A DNA stretch of 26,950 nucleotides from an uncultured Chloracidobacterium sp. (GCA_937941715.1 CALDGX010000247.1:1-26950); one strand, 5' to 3'. Shown: positions 7,661-16,100, counted from the stretch's first letter. Translations and numbers: made by a program. The notes: a model not told the origin generated them from the letters alone.

Positions 7661-8000
7661 CGCGGCGCTCAGGCAGGCTTGCCTGTCCGCTGCGGCCGAT
7701 CTCGATTCGACCCGCCGGCTCGCCGACGCCTTAACGGCCGAAAACGCCGCACTTACCGAACGCCTCGAGGCCGAAAAACTCGCATCCGCCGAGCTTGCAC
7801 GGCTCGCAGCCGTCCGCGGCTCTGAGGCCGAGGCCGTCCGGCTGTCCAATGCGGCCGCGGCCCGCGTCATCGCCGCTAAGGACGCCGAGATAGCGGCACG
7901 CGACCGGCTTATCGAAAGCCTCAGGAAAAAGCGTGCGTCGCCATGGCGCCGGCTAGGCGACATCCTGATCGGTGCCGCGGCCGTCGCGATCCTCAAATAG
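7518..8000 (+). CDS. Secreted coiled-coil protein overlapping the Rz-like gene in the +1 frame (second spanin-like protein)
   Basis: This 160-residue protein starts inside the preceding gene, in the +1 frame, and overlaps it by 143 bp. It has a clear Sec signal peptide (hydrophobic core about 9-22, likely cleavage at AIA before QSV), a Pro-rich stretch (SVPSPPPSPS, about 27-36), a long charged coiled coil (about 45-140), and a C-terminal hydrophobic segment (ILIGAAAVAIL). Nested position, frame and Pro-rich export segment parallel lambda Rz1, but there is no lipobox Cys near the signal cleavage site and the protein is much longer than Rz1. No ribosome binding site is obvious. It could instead be an independent structural or lysis protein. 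Confidence 0.6.
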   Translation: MKSLKIKKLLPAMLVLMSSVPAAIAQSVPSPPPSPSAKSSLPSATRADAALRQACLSAAADLDSTRRLADALTAENAALTERLEAEKLASAELARLAAVRGSEAEAVRLSNAAAARVIAAKDAEIAARDRLIESLRKKRASPWRRLGDILIGAAAVAILK

Positions 8001-8021
8001 AACCATCGGAGAAGATCGACA

Positions 8022-9332
8022 ATGAAAGAACATCTGCAGGAGGCCATCGAGCATTTTCGGGCTCGAACGGCGAGATACACACGTGCCGAGCGGTACTACG
8101 CCGGCGATCACGACCTGGCGTTCGCGACCGACAAGTTCAAGAACGCGTTCGGGTCACTGTTTCGCGAGTTTGCTCTGAATCTGTGCCCCGCGATATGCGA
8201 CGCGGTTCGCGACAAGCTCCGCATTACCGGATTTTCGCCGGATCAGCCGGACGGCAATGCGGGAGCGGAGCTTGCGGCCGCCGCCGGACGCGTCTGGACG
8301 GACAACCGAATGCGCCTGCGGGCCGGCGAGGTACACAAAGAGGCTCTCAAATGCGGCGACGCATATATGATCGTGTGGCCCGATGCCGCCGGCCGGGCGG
8401 CGTTATATCCCAACCGTGCCTCGACCTGCTTCGTGACCTACGACGAGGAGTTTCCCGGCCGCGTCATACGTGCCGCAAAGTACTGGCGCTCGCCCGACCG
8501 GCGCATCCGCATGAACATCCTCTATCCCGACCGGATCGAGAAATTTGCGACCAGGCGCCCGGCGGACATCCTGTCTGATCCGGCCGCTCTTTCCCCGGCC
8601 GGCGAGCCGGTGCCCAACCCGTTCGGCGTCGTTCCGGTCTTTCATTTCGCCAATAATGCCGACATCGGCGCCTTTGGCCGATCGGAGTTTGAATCGGCGG
8701 TCCCGATCCAGGACGGCCTCAACAAATCGGTCCTCGATATGCTCGTCGCGATGGAGTACGCGGCTTACCGCCAGCGTTGGGCGTCGGGGATCGAGGTCGA
8801 ATATGACCTCGACGGCAGGCCCGCCATGCCGTTCACGGCCGGGGCGGACCACGTCTGGATGACGAGCAGCCCGGACTCGAAATTTGGCGACTTTAACGCC
8901 TCGGCGCTCGACCAGTTCATAAAGGTCAAGGACGGCTTTCGCGTGGACATCGCGTCGGTCACGGGTACGCCGCTGCACTACTTCACGCCGGGCTCGGACG
9001 CCCTGCGGACCGGTGCCGGCGTCAAGCGTAACGAGTCGCGTTTTCTGGCGAAGGTGCGCGACCGGCAGGAGGCATTCGGACAGGTCTGGAGCGACGTTAT
9101 CGCCTTTGCCCTGCTGGTCGAGGGCGTCGCCGACGAAGCCCGTTTGCTGACCCGTTGGGAGGATCCGGCGCCGATATCAGAACGCGAGGTGCTCGAAAAC
9201 ATCATCCTCAAAAAACAGATCGGGCTGCCCGATCAATACGCTCTGTCCGAGGCCGGTTACGGCGAAGCGGACATTAAAACGATGCTGGCGGCCGTCGGCA
9301 AACGGCCCGAGCATTCCACCCAAGCCAAATGA
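8022..9332 (+). CDS. Phage portal protein, SPP1 gp6-like
   Basis: This 436-residue protein has the normal size for SPP1/gp6-type portals, the dodecameric ring at one capsid vertex through which DNA passes and to which terminase and connectors bind. Typical features are the N-terminal 'RARTARYTRAERYYAGDHDLAF' type helix, 'FREFALNLCPAICDAVRDKL', the wing region 'EALKCGDAYMIVWPD', 'FGVVPVFHFAN' and 'FGRSEFESAVPIQDGLNKSVLDMLVAMEYAAYRQRW' (quoted in parts), and a C-terminal 'RWEDPAPISEREVLENIILKKQIGL' segment. The ATG at 8022 has GGAGAAG at 8008-8014. Unusually, a lysis gene ends only 21 bp upstream where a terminase would normally stand. The portal stop overlaps the scaffold start by 4 bp. Confidence 0.88.
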   Translation: MKEHLQEAIEHFRARTARYTRAERYYAGDHDLAFATDKFKNAFGSLFREFALNLCPAICDAVRDKLRITGFSPDQPDGNAGAELAAAAGRVWTDNRMRLRAGEVHKEALKCGDAYMIVWPDAAGRAALYPNRASTCFVTYDEEFPGRVIRAAKYWRSPDRRIRMNILYPDRIEKFATRRPADILSDPAALSPAGEPVPNPFGVVPVFHFANNADIGAFGRSEFESAVPIQDGLNKSVLDMLVAMEYAAYRQRWASGIEVEYDLDGRPAMPFTAGADHVWMTSSPDSKFGDFNASALDQFIKVKDGFRVDIASVTGTPLHYFTPGSDALRTGAGVKRNESRFLAKVRDRQEAFGQVWSDVIAFALLVEGVADEARLLTRWEDPAPISEREVLENIILKKQIGLPDQYALSEAGYGEADIKTMLAAVGKRPEHSTQAK

Positions 9333-9784
9333 AACAAAAAACTATGAAAACGCAAACATCCACCGAAACCACGACACCACCTGAACCACCGCCGCCCGTG
9401 GACGAATTGTCCGGACAACTCGCCGCACTTGCCGCCGAGAACGCCGAGCTCCGTGCCGCCCTCGATTTCGGGAACGCACGCGACGCGGTCGTCGCTGACC
9501 TCACGGCCGCCGGTGCGCGTTCGCCGCGGCTGTTGTTTGACGCCGTCAAGGGCGACATCCGCATAGACGCTGACGGCTCCGTCGCCGGCCGCGGCGAGAT
9601 CGTCGAAAGGCTCAAGGCGGCCTTTCCCGAGCAGTTCGCCTCGCCGCCGCCGACATCGATCGACGCCGGTGCCGGCCGGACCGCCTCGGCCGTACTCACG
9701 CGCGAAACGCTCGCTAAAATGACGCCGTCCGAGATCGCCGCACTCGACTGGCAAGCGGTCAAGCAGGCGCTCGCGGCGAGGTGA
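9329..9784 (+). CDS. Phage scaffolding-like protein
   Basis: The protein has 151 residues. A low-complexity Thr/Pro-rich start (about 8-25) is followed by a coiled coil with heptad Leu/Ala pattern (about 27-46, LSGQLAALAAENAELRAAL), an acidic/Ala-rich middle, and a C-terminal helical segment (LTRETLAKMTPSEIAALDWQ). Length, helical content and position between portal and capsid genes fit an internal scaffold that guides capsid assembly. No protease is encoded nearby. An alternative start ATG lies at 9344. Sequence similarity alone would not identify it; gene order is the main evidence. Confidence 0.72.
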   Translation: MKQKTMKTQTSTETTTPPEPPPPVDELSGQLAALAAENAELRAALDFGNARDAVVADLTAAGARSPRLLFDAVKGDIRIDADGSVAGRGEIVERLKAAFPEQFASPPPTSIDAGAGRTASAVLTRETLAKMTPSEIAALDWQAVKQALAAR

Positions 9785-9852
9785 CCGTCGCCGATCGATA
9801 CCGCGGCGGCCCGGCCGGCCGTCGATGACAGCAGATACTGGAGGAAAACTTA

Positions 9853-10704
9853 ATGTCAATAGAATTTATCCCGACCGTTTGGGCGGCAAGGCTGCTTGTC
9901 GCCCTCGATAACTCGCTCGTATATGGACAAGCGAATGTGTGTAATCGCGATTATGAGGGCGAGATCCGCGAAGCCGGAAATACCGTCAAGATCGCATCGA
10001 TCGGAGACGTGACCGTCGCCGACTATGTCAAGAACACGGACATCGACGACCCCGAAACACTATCCGACGAAGAGCAGAGCCTGCTCATCGACAACGCCAA
10101 GTATTTTAACTTCTATGTGGACAGCGTCGATCGTGCCCAGGCGAACGCCAATATCATGGATGAGGCGATGCGTCGCTCGGCGTGGTCGCTGCGGGCGGCG
10201 GCCGATACGTTTCTCGCGGCCGCGATGGAGTCGGCCGTGCCGTCGGGCAACAAGATCGGCACCGTCGGTGACCCGGTCGTGCCGACCAAGGACGACGCGT
10301 ACGAATACCTAGTCGATCTCGGCGTGCTGCTCGACGAAGGCAATGTTCCGATCGACGGCCGCTTTGTCATCGTGCCGGCGTGGTTCCACGGCCTTTTGCT
10401 CAAGGACGACCGTTTCGTGCGGTCGGGAACGTTTCGCGGCGACGCCCGTCTGGCAAACGGCGAGGTCGGTGAGGCGGCCGGATTTCGCATTCTGAAATCG
10501 AACAACGTGCCCAATACCTCGGGCGCCAAGTTCAAGATCATCGCCGGCCACGCGTTGGCGACGTCATTTGCCGAGCAGGTGCTCGACGTCCAGACGTACA
10601 AGCCTGAAAAGCGGTTTGGCGACGCGGTCAAGGGCCTGCACGTTTACGGAGCCAAGGTCGTCCGTCCGTCAGCGCTCGCGATGCTGATCGCCGACAGATC
10701 ATAG
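9853..10704 (+). CDS. Phage major capsid protein (HK97-fold, P22 coat/gp5-like)
   Basis: This 283-residue protein is preceded by the strongest ribosome binding site of the module (ctggaggaaaac before ATG 9853), as expected for an abundant coat protein. The N-terminus 'SIEFIPTVWAARLLVALDNSLVYG' and following 'GNTVKIASIGDVTVADYV' match the family of phage coat proteins without a long N-terminal delta domain. Later segments include the long spine-type helix region (about 80-130), 'FVIVPAWFHGLLLKDDRFV', 'GEVGEAAGFRILKSNNVP' and the C-terminal 'KRFGDAVKGLHVYGAKVVRP', typical of coat P-domain and A-domain. There is no pro-protease fusion. It is followed by a perfect-stem terminator. Confidence 0.88.
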   Translation: MSIEFIPTVWAARLLVALDNSLVYGQANVCNRDYEGEIREAGNTVKIASIGDVTVADYVKNTDIDDPETLSDEEQSLLIDNAKYFNFYVDSVDRAQANANIMDEAMRRSAWSLRAAADTFLAAAMESAVPSGNKIGTVGDPVVPTKDDAYEYLVDLGVLLDEGNVPIDGRFVIVPAWFHGLLLKDDRFVRSGTFRGDARLANGEVGEAAGFRILKSNNVPNTSGAKFKIIAGHALATSFAEQVLDVQTYKPEKRFGDAVKGLHVYGAKVVRPSALAMLIADRS

Positions 10705-10716
10705 CCGCAATCCCCG

Positions 10717-10755
10717 GGCGGCCGCCAGCACTCTCTGTCAGCGGCCGCCATTTTG
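10717..10755 (+). terminator. Hairpin terminator or attenuator after the capsid gene
   Basis: GGCGGCCGC (10717-10725) pairs perfectly with GCGGCCGCC (10741-10749) around a 15-nt loop, followed by ATTTTG. It lies 12 bp after the capsid stop. Phages often place such an element after the coat gene to lower expression of later genes. The T run is short, so partial read-through is likely. Confidence 0.65.
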
Positions 10756-10779
10756 TTATGCCCGAAAAGAGAACAAATT

Positions 10780-11121
10780 ATGCCTGAAACTGATCTCGAA
10801 AAACTGAAACGGCTTTCCGCCTGGGAGGCCGAACCCGCACTCTCGGAGGACGACCTCGAAGCTATACTTGGCGGCGCCGCACTCGCCGACATCAACCTCC
10901 TCGAACCGTCGCACGAAGAGTGGACGCCGACCTATGACATCAACGCCGCTGCCGCTGCCGCTTGGCTCGCCAAAGCCGCACGCGCGAGTTCGCTCGTCGA
11001 GGTCGACCCGCCCGGCTCGGGCGTCGTCACGTCAAAGGTCTTTGACAATTGTCGCCGCATGGCACGGATATTTGCCGGAAAAGGGCCGCGGTCCGCGCGT
11101 TTGCGCAATACATATACGTAA
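10780..11121 (+). CDS. Putative head-tail connector / head completion protein
   Basis: The protein is 113 residues from ATG 10780; a TTG at 10753 lies inside the terminator tail and is less likely. An acidic N-terminal half ('LSEDDLEAILGGAALAD') precedes 'EEWTPTYDINAAAAAAWLAKAARASS', a pattern seen in small phage connector proteins encoded after the coat gene, and a basic C-terminal helix. The position directly after the capsid gene supports this. It is the last recognisable phage-type gene in the module; no tail genes follow. Confidence 0.55.
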   Translation: MPETDLEKLKRLSAWEAEPALSEDDLEAILGGAALADINLLEPSHEEWTPTYDINAAAAAAWLAKAARASSLVEVDPPGSGVVTSKVFDNCRRMARIFAGKGPRSARLRNTYT

Positions 11122-11223
11122 ATGCGAATATGTACGCACCCGACGTGACGCGGGAAAGAGGTAAACACCATTTTGTGTTCGCCGTCCGTGTCGATTCCGC
11201 CCTTTTCGTGAAAATCGGTTAGA

Positions 11224-11484
11224 ATGTTCGATGAATTGAAACGTATCAACATCTACAAAAAACTGACGTGGCTCAATGAACTACGGGCCGACGAGGCCGT
11301 GTATGTTCTGCGCGAGTGCGGCGGCAGCGAGGAATGGGCTCGCCGCATGTCCGATCGCCGCCCGTTCCTGATGATCGACGACCTTTTCGAAAAGGCCCGC
11401 CGGTACTGGCCCCATTCGCCGGCCGGCGACGCCGATAAATATTCTGAGGCCAGCGAACGTCTCGGCAAGCTGCTCGAGCGTTAA
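11224..11484 (+). CDS. Short OHCU decarboxylase (UraD)-like N-terminal domain protein, apparently truncated
   Basis: The protein has 86 residues. The segment LNELRADEAVYVLRECGGSEEWARRMSDRRPF...DDLFEKARRYW (quoted in parts; about residues 17-62) follows the pattern of the N-terminal half of 2-oxo-4-hydroxy-4-carboxy-5-ureidoimidazoline decarboxylase, the third enzyme of urate to allantoin conversion. The family is about 160-170 residues and needs a His-Pro segment and an ExS...EQ segment further on; both are absent here. So it is either a remnant or a small homologue with another role. It lies 34 bp before the aldolase-like gene, which supports a purine-related context. Recognition is moderate. 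Confidence 0.45.
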   Translation: MFDELKRINIYKKLTWLNELRADEAVYVLRECGGSEEWARRMSDRRPFLMIDDLFEKARRYWPHSPAGDADKYSEASERLGKLLER

Positions 11485-11517
11485 CGCGGCCGACGCTTGT
11501 TTCCTTTATATATATCT

Positions 11518-12843
11518 ATGCAGACGACCCTCGACGCAGAACTGATCGGATCGCTGACCGAAAGGCTCCGGGCGGCACTCAAGCGCGACGCAGAGCGTTA
11601 TCCCGGAGACTCGCATCGCCGCCAGCCGGTTCACACAGTTTACGGCGGAGCCCAGCTTTTTAGCGCCGAGACACCGGCAAAGCTCGGCAGTCTCGCGGCG
11701 GCGGCATTTGACGAATACGCGGGCGACCCTTCCGTGCTGGCCTCGATCCTCGGCATATCGGACGATCTGTCGGGCGTTGTGCATGAACGCGTTCGCGAAA
11801 AGCTTGCCCGCGAGCCGATCGAAGATCTTAGGATCGATTTTGAGGACGGCTACGGCATTCGGCCCGATGACGAAGAGGACGCCCACGCCGTCAGTACCGC
11901 CGACGAGATGGCAAACGCGTTGGCAAACGGTGCGTTGCCGCCGTTCGTCGGGATTCGGGTCAAGGCGATGTCGGCCGAGGCCCACGGGCGTTCGATCCGA
12001 ACGCTGGACCTCTTTCTGACCCGTCTGACCGAGGCGGCCGGTCGCCTGCCGGACAATTTCCTTATTACATTGCCAAAGGTAGTCCTTGCCGAACAAGTCT
12101 CGGCGTTTGCCGACGTGCTCGACCGCCTCGAAAAGAAGTTGGGCATACCGGGCGGTACGCTGAGGTTTGAGATCATGATCGAATCGACGCGTTCGATCGT
12201 CGCGGCGGACGGGCGGTTCGCGATGCCGCTCTTTCTCAATGCCGCCGCCGGCCGGCTCGCGGGAGCGCATTTTGGTGCCTACGATCATACGGCGAGCTGC
12301 GGCATCACCTCGGCGAATCAGGATATGCTCCATCAGGCGTGCGACTTTGCACGCAATATGATGCAGGCCGCGTTCGGCGGGACCGGCTTCTTTCTTTCGG
12401 ACGGAGCGACCAATATTATGCCGGTCGGCGTTCACCGCGGCCGTGACCTCGATGACCGACAGCGTGCCGAGAACCGCTCGGCCGTGCATCGTGCTTGGCA
12501 GGTGCATTACGGCCACGTCCGACATTCGCTCGCGAACGGCTTTTATCAGGGCTGGGACCTTCACCCGGCGCAGATCCCGACACGCTATGCGGCGGTGTAC
12601 GCTTTCTTTCTGGAGGGGATCGAAACGGCGGCGGTCCGGCTTCGCAACTTCGTGGATGAGGCCGCACGGGCCACGCTCGTCGGCGATCAGTTTGACGACG
12701 CCGCCACTGGACAGGGCCTCTTGCTTTACTTTGTCCGGGCGGTCAACTGCGGTGCCGTTTCGGCGGACTATGCCGCCAGTTTGACGGGCCTCACCATCGA
12801 ACAGCTTCGTTCCGCCTCATTTGCCGACATTATCAAGCGCTAA
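11518..12843 (+). CDS. CitE/HpcH-type aldolase-lyase superfamily protein (DUF6986-like)
   Basis: This protein of about 441 residues has a TIM-barrel aldolase/citrate-lyase-beta pattern. 'LRIDFEDGYG' gives the acidic metal/phosphate-side motif, 'LITLPKV' a barrel strand, 'RFEIMIES' the metal-binding Glu, and 'GAHFGAYDHTAS' the following metal-binding Asp region. The C-terminal part 'HYGHVRHSLANGFYQGWDLHPAQIPTRY' is longer than in CitE and resembles the DUF6986 group and malate-synthase-like proteins. Members of that group often lie with allantoin/ureide genes, consistent with the UraD-like fragment just upstream. The substrate is not deducible. The ATG at 11518 has no Shine-Dalgarno sequence (upstream is ctttatatatatct); a TTG at 11497 is possible. 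Confidence 0.7.
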   Translation: MQTTLDAELIGSLTERLRAALKRDAERYPGDSHRRQPVHTVYGGAQLFSAETPAKLGSLAAAAFDEYAGDPSVLASILGISDDLSGVVHERVREKLAREPIEDLRIDFEDGYGIRPDDEEDAHAVSTADEMANALANGALPPFVGIRVKAMSAEAHGRSIRTLDLFLTRLTEAAGRLPDNFLITLPKVVLAEQVSAFADVLDRLEKKLGIPGGTLRFEIMIESTRSIVAADGRFAMPLFLNAAAGRLAGAHFGAYDHTASCGITSANQDMLHQACDFARNMMQAAFGGTGFFLSDGATNIMPVGVHRGRDLDDRQRAENRSAVHRAWQVHYGHVRHSLANGFYQGWDLHPAQIPTRYAAVYAFFLEGIETAAVRLRNFVDEAARATLVGDQFDDAATGQGLLLYFVRAVNCGAVSADYAASLTGLTIEQLRSASFADIIKR

Positions 12844-12885
12844 AGCCGGCCGCCGACGCCCTCGAACGACTTCACAAACCGCTAA

Positions 12886-12900
12886 ATTGGTAAAACCCAT
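12886..12900. promoter_or_regulatory. Imperfect GntR/FadR-type operator copy
   Basis: The 15-mer ATTGGTAAAACCCAT differs from the perfect palindrome at 13051-13065 by one base in the right arm. A half-site ATTGGTAAA follows at 12917-12925, 31 bp (about three helical turns) downstream. Both lie 165 bp and 134 bp before the promoter-embedded copy and could help repressor cooperativity. Confidence 0.6.
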
Positions 12901-12925
12901 ATGCCATTCAAAATAAATTGGTAAA

Positions 12926-12941
12926 CGTGATCGCGATCACG
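12926..12941. promoter_or_regulatory. CRP/FNR-type palindrome
   Basis: CGTGATCGCGATCACG is a perfect 16-bp palindrome and contains GTGA-N6-TCAC, the core of CRP-family sites. It lies about 117 bp upstream of the predicted -35 of the receptor promoter, in a place where a catabolite activator could act. No CRP homologue is in the window. Confidence 0.5.
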
Positions 12942-13042
12942 ACTTCGGGCCGATCTTTTGCCCAAACAAGCCTAAAACACTGTATTTTGTCGATTTTTCA
13001 TCGAAAAATGCGAACTTTTGTCGAAAAATAATAAAAAGTGGC

Positions 13043-13071
13043 TTGCAATAATTGGTAAAACCAATTATGAT
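13043..13071 (+). promoter_or_regulatory. Sigma-70 promoter with embedded GntR/FadR-type operator for the TonB receptor
   Basis: TTGCAA (13043-13048), a 17-bp spacer and TATGAT (13066-13071) form a good sigma-70 promoter. The spacer contains the perfect inverted repeat ATTGGTAAAACCAAT (13051-13065), which has the TGGT-N3-ACCA core of FadR-subfamily operators (known for PdhR and UxuR/ExuR). Binding there would block RNA polymerase. The candidate repressor is the GntR protein encoded at 23508-24269. The transcript would start near 13078, with a leader of about 50 nt. Confidence 0.7.
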
Positions 13072-13126
13072 TTTCCGGAAATTCAAAGAATTCCAACTAG
13101 AAATCAATTTGAGGTAGGTAGAAGTA

Positions 13127-16100
13127 ATGAAAATCCAAGCAATTCTGCAGCAGCGAGTGATCGGCCTGATGATCATTCTAATGATCGGAGCGGCCGCCGT
13201 ATTCGGCCAGGAATTTCGCGGTACGATAAACGGCAGCGTTTCAGATCCGAACGGGGCCGCGGTCGCCGGTGCGACGGTCGTTATCAGAAACAAGGCGACC
13301 AATGTTGCCTCGACCGTCACGACCAACAGCGAGGGTTCGTACTCGGTGCCGTTCCTTACGCCCGGCGAATACAAGGTGACCGCTACCGGTGACGGATTTA
13401 AGACCTCATCCAGAGATTCGGTCACGGTCGCTGTCGATGACCGCCTGACCGTTGATTTCACGTTGGAGATCGGAGCATCAGCCGAAGTAAACGTCATCGC
13501 CGACGCCGAGGTGCTCGAGCGCGGTTCGGTGACGGTCGGCACGGGCGTCAGCCAGCGTCAGATCGCCGAGCTGCCGCTGGCCGAAGGCGCTCCTTATACG
13601 CTGGCGACACAGGCCCCGGGCGTCGTTTACACCGGTGACCCCAACTTTCAGGGCCCGACCGCTAACGGCAACCTCGCCGGATTTCGCACCAATGGTGCCG
13701 CCGGCAACCAGATCAACCTCGACGGTTCGCCCAATCTGGCCTACGGCGGCCAGGTAGCTTTTACTCCGCCCTCTGATGCGGTGCAGGAATTCAAGGTTCA
13801 GACCAACGCCTTTGACGCGCAGAACGGCTTTACGGCCGGTTCGACCGTCAACGTCGCACTCAAGAGCGGCACCAACAGCCTTAACGGTTCGCTCTATTAC
13901 TATGACCGTGACAAGAGCCGCACGGCCAACAACTTTTTCAACAACCGGCTGGGACGCGAGCGTCCGGGCCGCAAGTACGCCCGCTACGGCGCGGTGATCA
14001 GCGGGCCGGTCTATATCCCGAAGATCATCAACGGCAAGGACAAAACGTTCTTCCTGTTCTCGTTCGAGCGTCAAAAGGACAACGTCGCACAGCCGACCAC
14101 CTACTCGGTTCCGACGATGAAGATGCGCAATGGCGACTTTACCGAGTTGATCGTCGATCCGACCAATATCGCTAACGCCAACAACACGATCATCTACAAT
14201 CCGTTCTCGGGCGTCCTGAGCGGCAGCAACGTGGTCCGGACGTCGTTCGGCTGCCCGACATCGGGTGCGGTGCCGACCGGTTCGACTTGCAACATCATTC
14301 CGACGGCGTCGATGTACGCACCGGCACTGGCGTTCCTCAAGCTTTTCCCGGCACCGAATCAAGCCGGCCTCGTCAACAACTTTGTGACCGACCAGAACCT
14401 GATCCGGCCGTACCGCTCGTATCTGGTCAAGCTCGATCACAACTTCAATTCGAACAACCGCATTTTCGGCAAGTGGTATCACAGCCGCAATACCGAGGAC
14501 CGCTACAACCTCGAGGGCACGCCCGACTCGATCACGCGCGGATTTGAGAACCGACGGAACAACGGTATGAACATCGACTATACGTCGGTGCTCAGCGCTA
14601 AATTCATTCTCGACATTCGCGGCAGCTGGAATCAGTTCAAGCTCGTGCGTTATCAGGAAGGCCAGCCGACGGCGGCCGAGCTCGGATTTACCGGCATTCC
14701 GGCGTCGCGTCAGGGCAACCTCTTTCCGCGATTCGATTTTCGCAACTATATGACGCTCGGTTCGCAGCGTTCGGACTATAACGACGGCCAGTCGCGTCCG
14801 TTCGACCTGTTTTCTATTCAGCCGACGGTGACACAGATCTTCGGCAACCATACGCTCAAGTACGGTTACGATTTCCGCCGCCTGCGTGAGCGTTTCTCGA
14901 CCGCGGGTTATGCCTCGGGCCGATTCCTGATCGACGGTACATACACGATGCAGGCGTCCAACTCGGGTTCGACACAGCGTGACCGTGCCGGCCGCGACCT
15001 TGCCGCATTTTTGTTGGGCGTTCCGGTCGCGTCATCTACAAGTCTGATCGACAACCCGACCGAGTACGACACCAGCGAGATCTATCAGGGATTTTTCATC
15101 CACGACGATTTCCGCATCTCGCCGCGAATGACGCTCAACATCGGCCTCAGATACGAGCTCGAGAGCGGCGTTCGCGAATCTGGCGGCCGTATCGTCAAGA
15201 ACTTTGACCGCAACGCGATCAGCCCGATCGCCGCTGCCGCACTCGCCAACTACAATTCGAACGTGCCGGTCAGCACTCCGGTCGGAGCGATCGCCAACCT
15301 TACGGGTGGCCTTGTATTCGCCGACGGCCCGAAGGACGCCAACCAGTCGACCGACCGCAACAATTTCCAGCCGCGAGTCGGTATCTCATACGGCATCGAC
15401 AACAAGACGGTGGTTCGTGCCGGATTCGGTATCTTTACCGCTCCGTTCCAGATCGGTGCGATCTTCCAGCCCGGATTTTCGACGCCGACGCTCTTTACGC
15501 CGAGCACGAACAACGGCCTGACGTTCAACGCCACGCTCGCCAACGCGTTCCCGGCCGGCATCACGCCGTCGCCCGGTGCGGCTCTCGGCCTGATGACATT
15601 TGTCGGCCGTGACGTGACATCGTCAAACGCTACCGGCCCGACGACGACGGTCCTGCCGTATAAGCGAAAGAATGCCAATTACACCCGATTTATGTTCGGC
15701 ATTCAGCGTGAGATATTCTTTGGTATCGGCGTCGACGCGTCGTACATCTATTCAAAGGGCCAGGACCTTGCGGTCGCCCGCGAGTTGAACGCGATCCCGA
15801 CGATCTATCTCAATAACTTCACGGCGTCGACCGATCCGTCGACGATCCTCGGTCAGATCACGGCGGTCAACACTTTTCTCAATGCAACGGTCGCCAATCC
15901 GTTCCGCGGACTGGTACCCGACAGCACGACCTGGAACGCGAACACGATCCAGCGTCGCCGCTTGCTGACCCCGTATCCGCAGTACGGCAATATCGCGATG
16001 ACCGAGTACAACGGCACGAGTTCATTCCAGTCGTTCCAGCTCCAGTTGTCCAAGCGGTTTACCAAGGGGCTTTCGCTCAGCGGTTCGTACACGTTCTCGC

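Larger units (their letters stand above)
6047..11121 (+). mobile_element. Phage-derived lysis-plus-head module without terminase, tail or integrase
   Basis: Eight consecutive plus-strand genes form a compact unit: GH46-like endolysin, holin-like membrane protein, two overlapping spanin-like proteins, portal, scaffold-like protein, major capsid protein and a connector-like protein. Start/stop overlaps or gaps of about 20 bp link most of them. Host genes flank it (lepB side and an aldolase side). No att-like direct repeats, tRNA or integrase were found at the edges, so the boundaries given are those of the coding module only. All frames are open, so it is not an obviously decayed remnant. Confidence 0.75.

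Noticed and set aside
9853..10704. Encapsulin (host nanocompartment shell) instead of phage capsid
   Set aside because: Adjacent portal and scaffold-like genes and the P22/gp5-type N-terminus favour a phage coat protein; no cargo enzyme gene is next to it.
5881..11223. att-site direct repeats or tRNA bordering the phage-derived module
   Set aside because: None could be found by eye on either side; the module edges are defined by genes only.
11506..12564. Long open frame of 352 codons on the minus strand inside the aldolase-like gene
   Set aside because: It is an antisense shadow caused by GC-rich codon use; the plus-strand product has clear family motifs and this one has none.
13478..14851. 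Open frame of 457 codons on the minus strand inside the TonB receptor gene
   Set aside because: Antisense shadow of a well-supported gene; translated sequence is Arg/Val/His-rich without recognisable domains.
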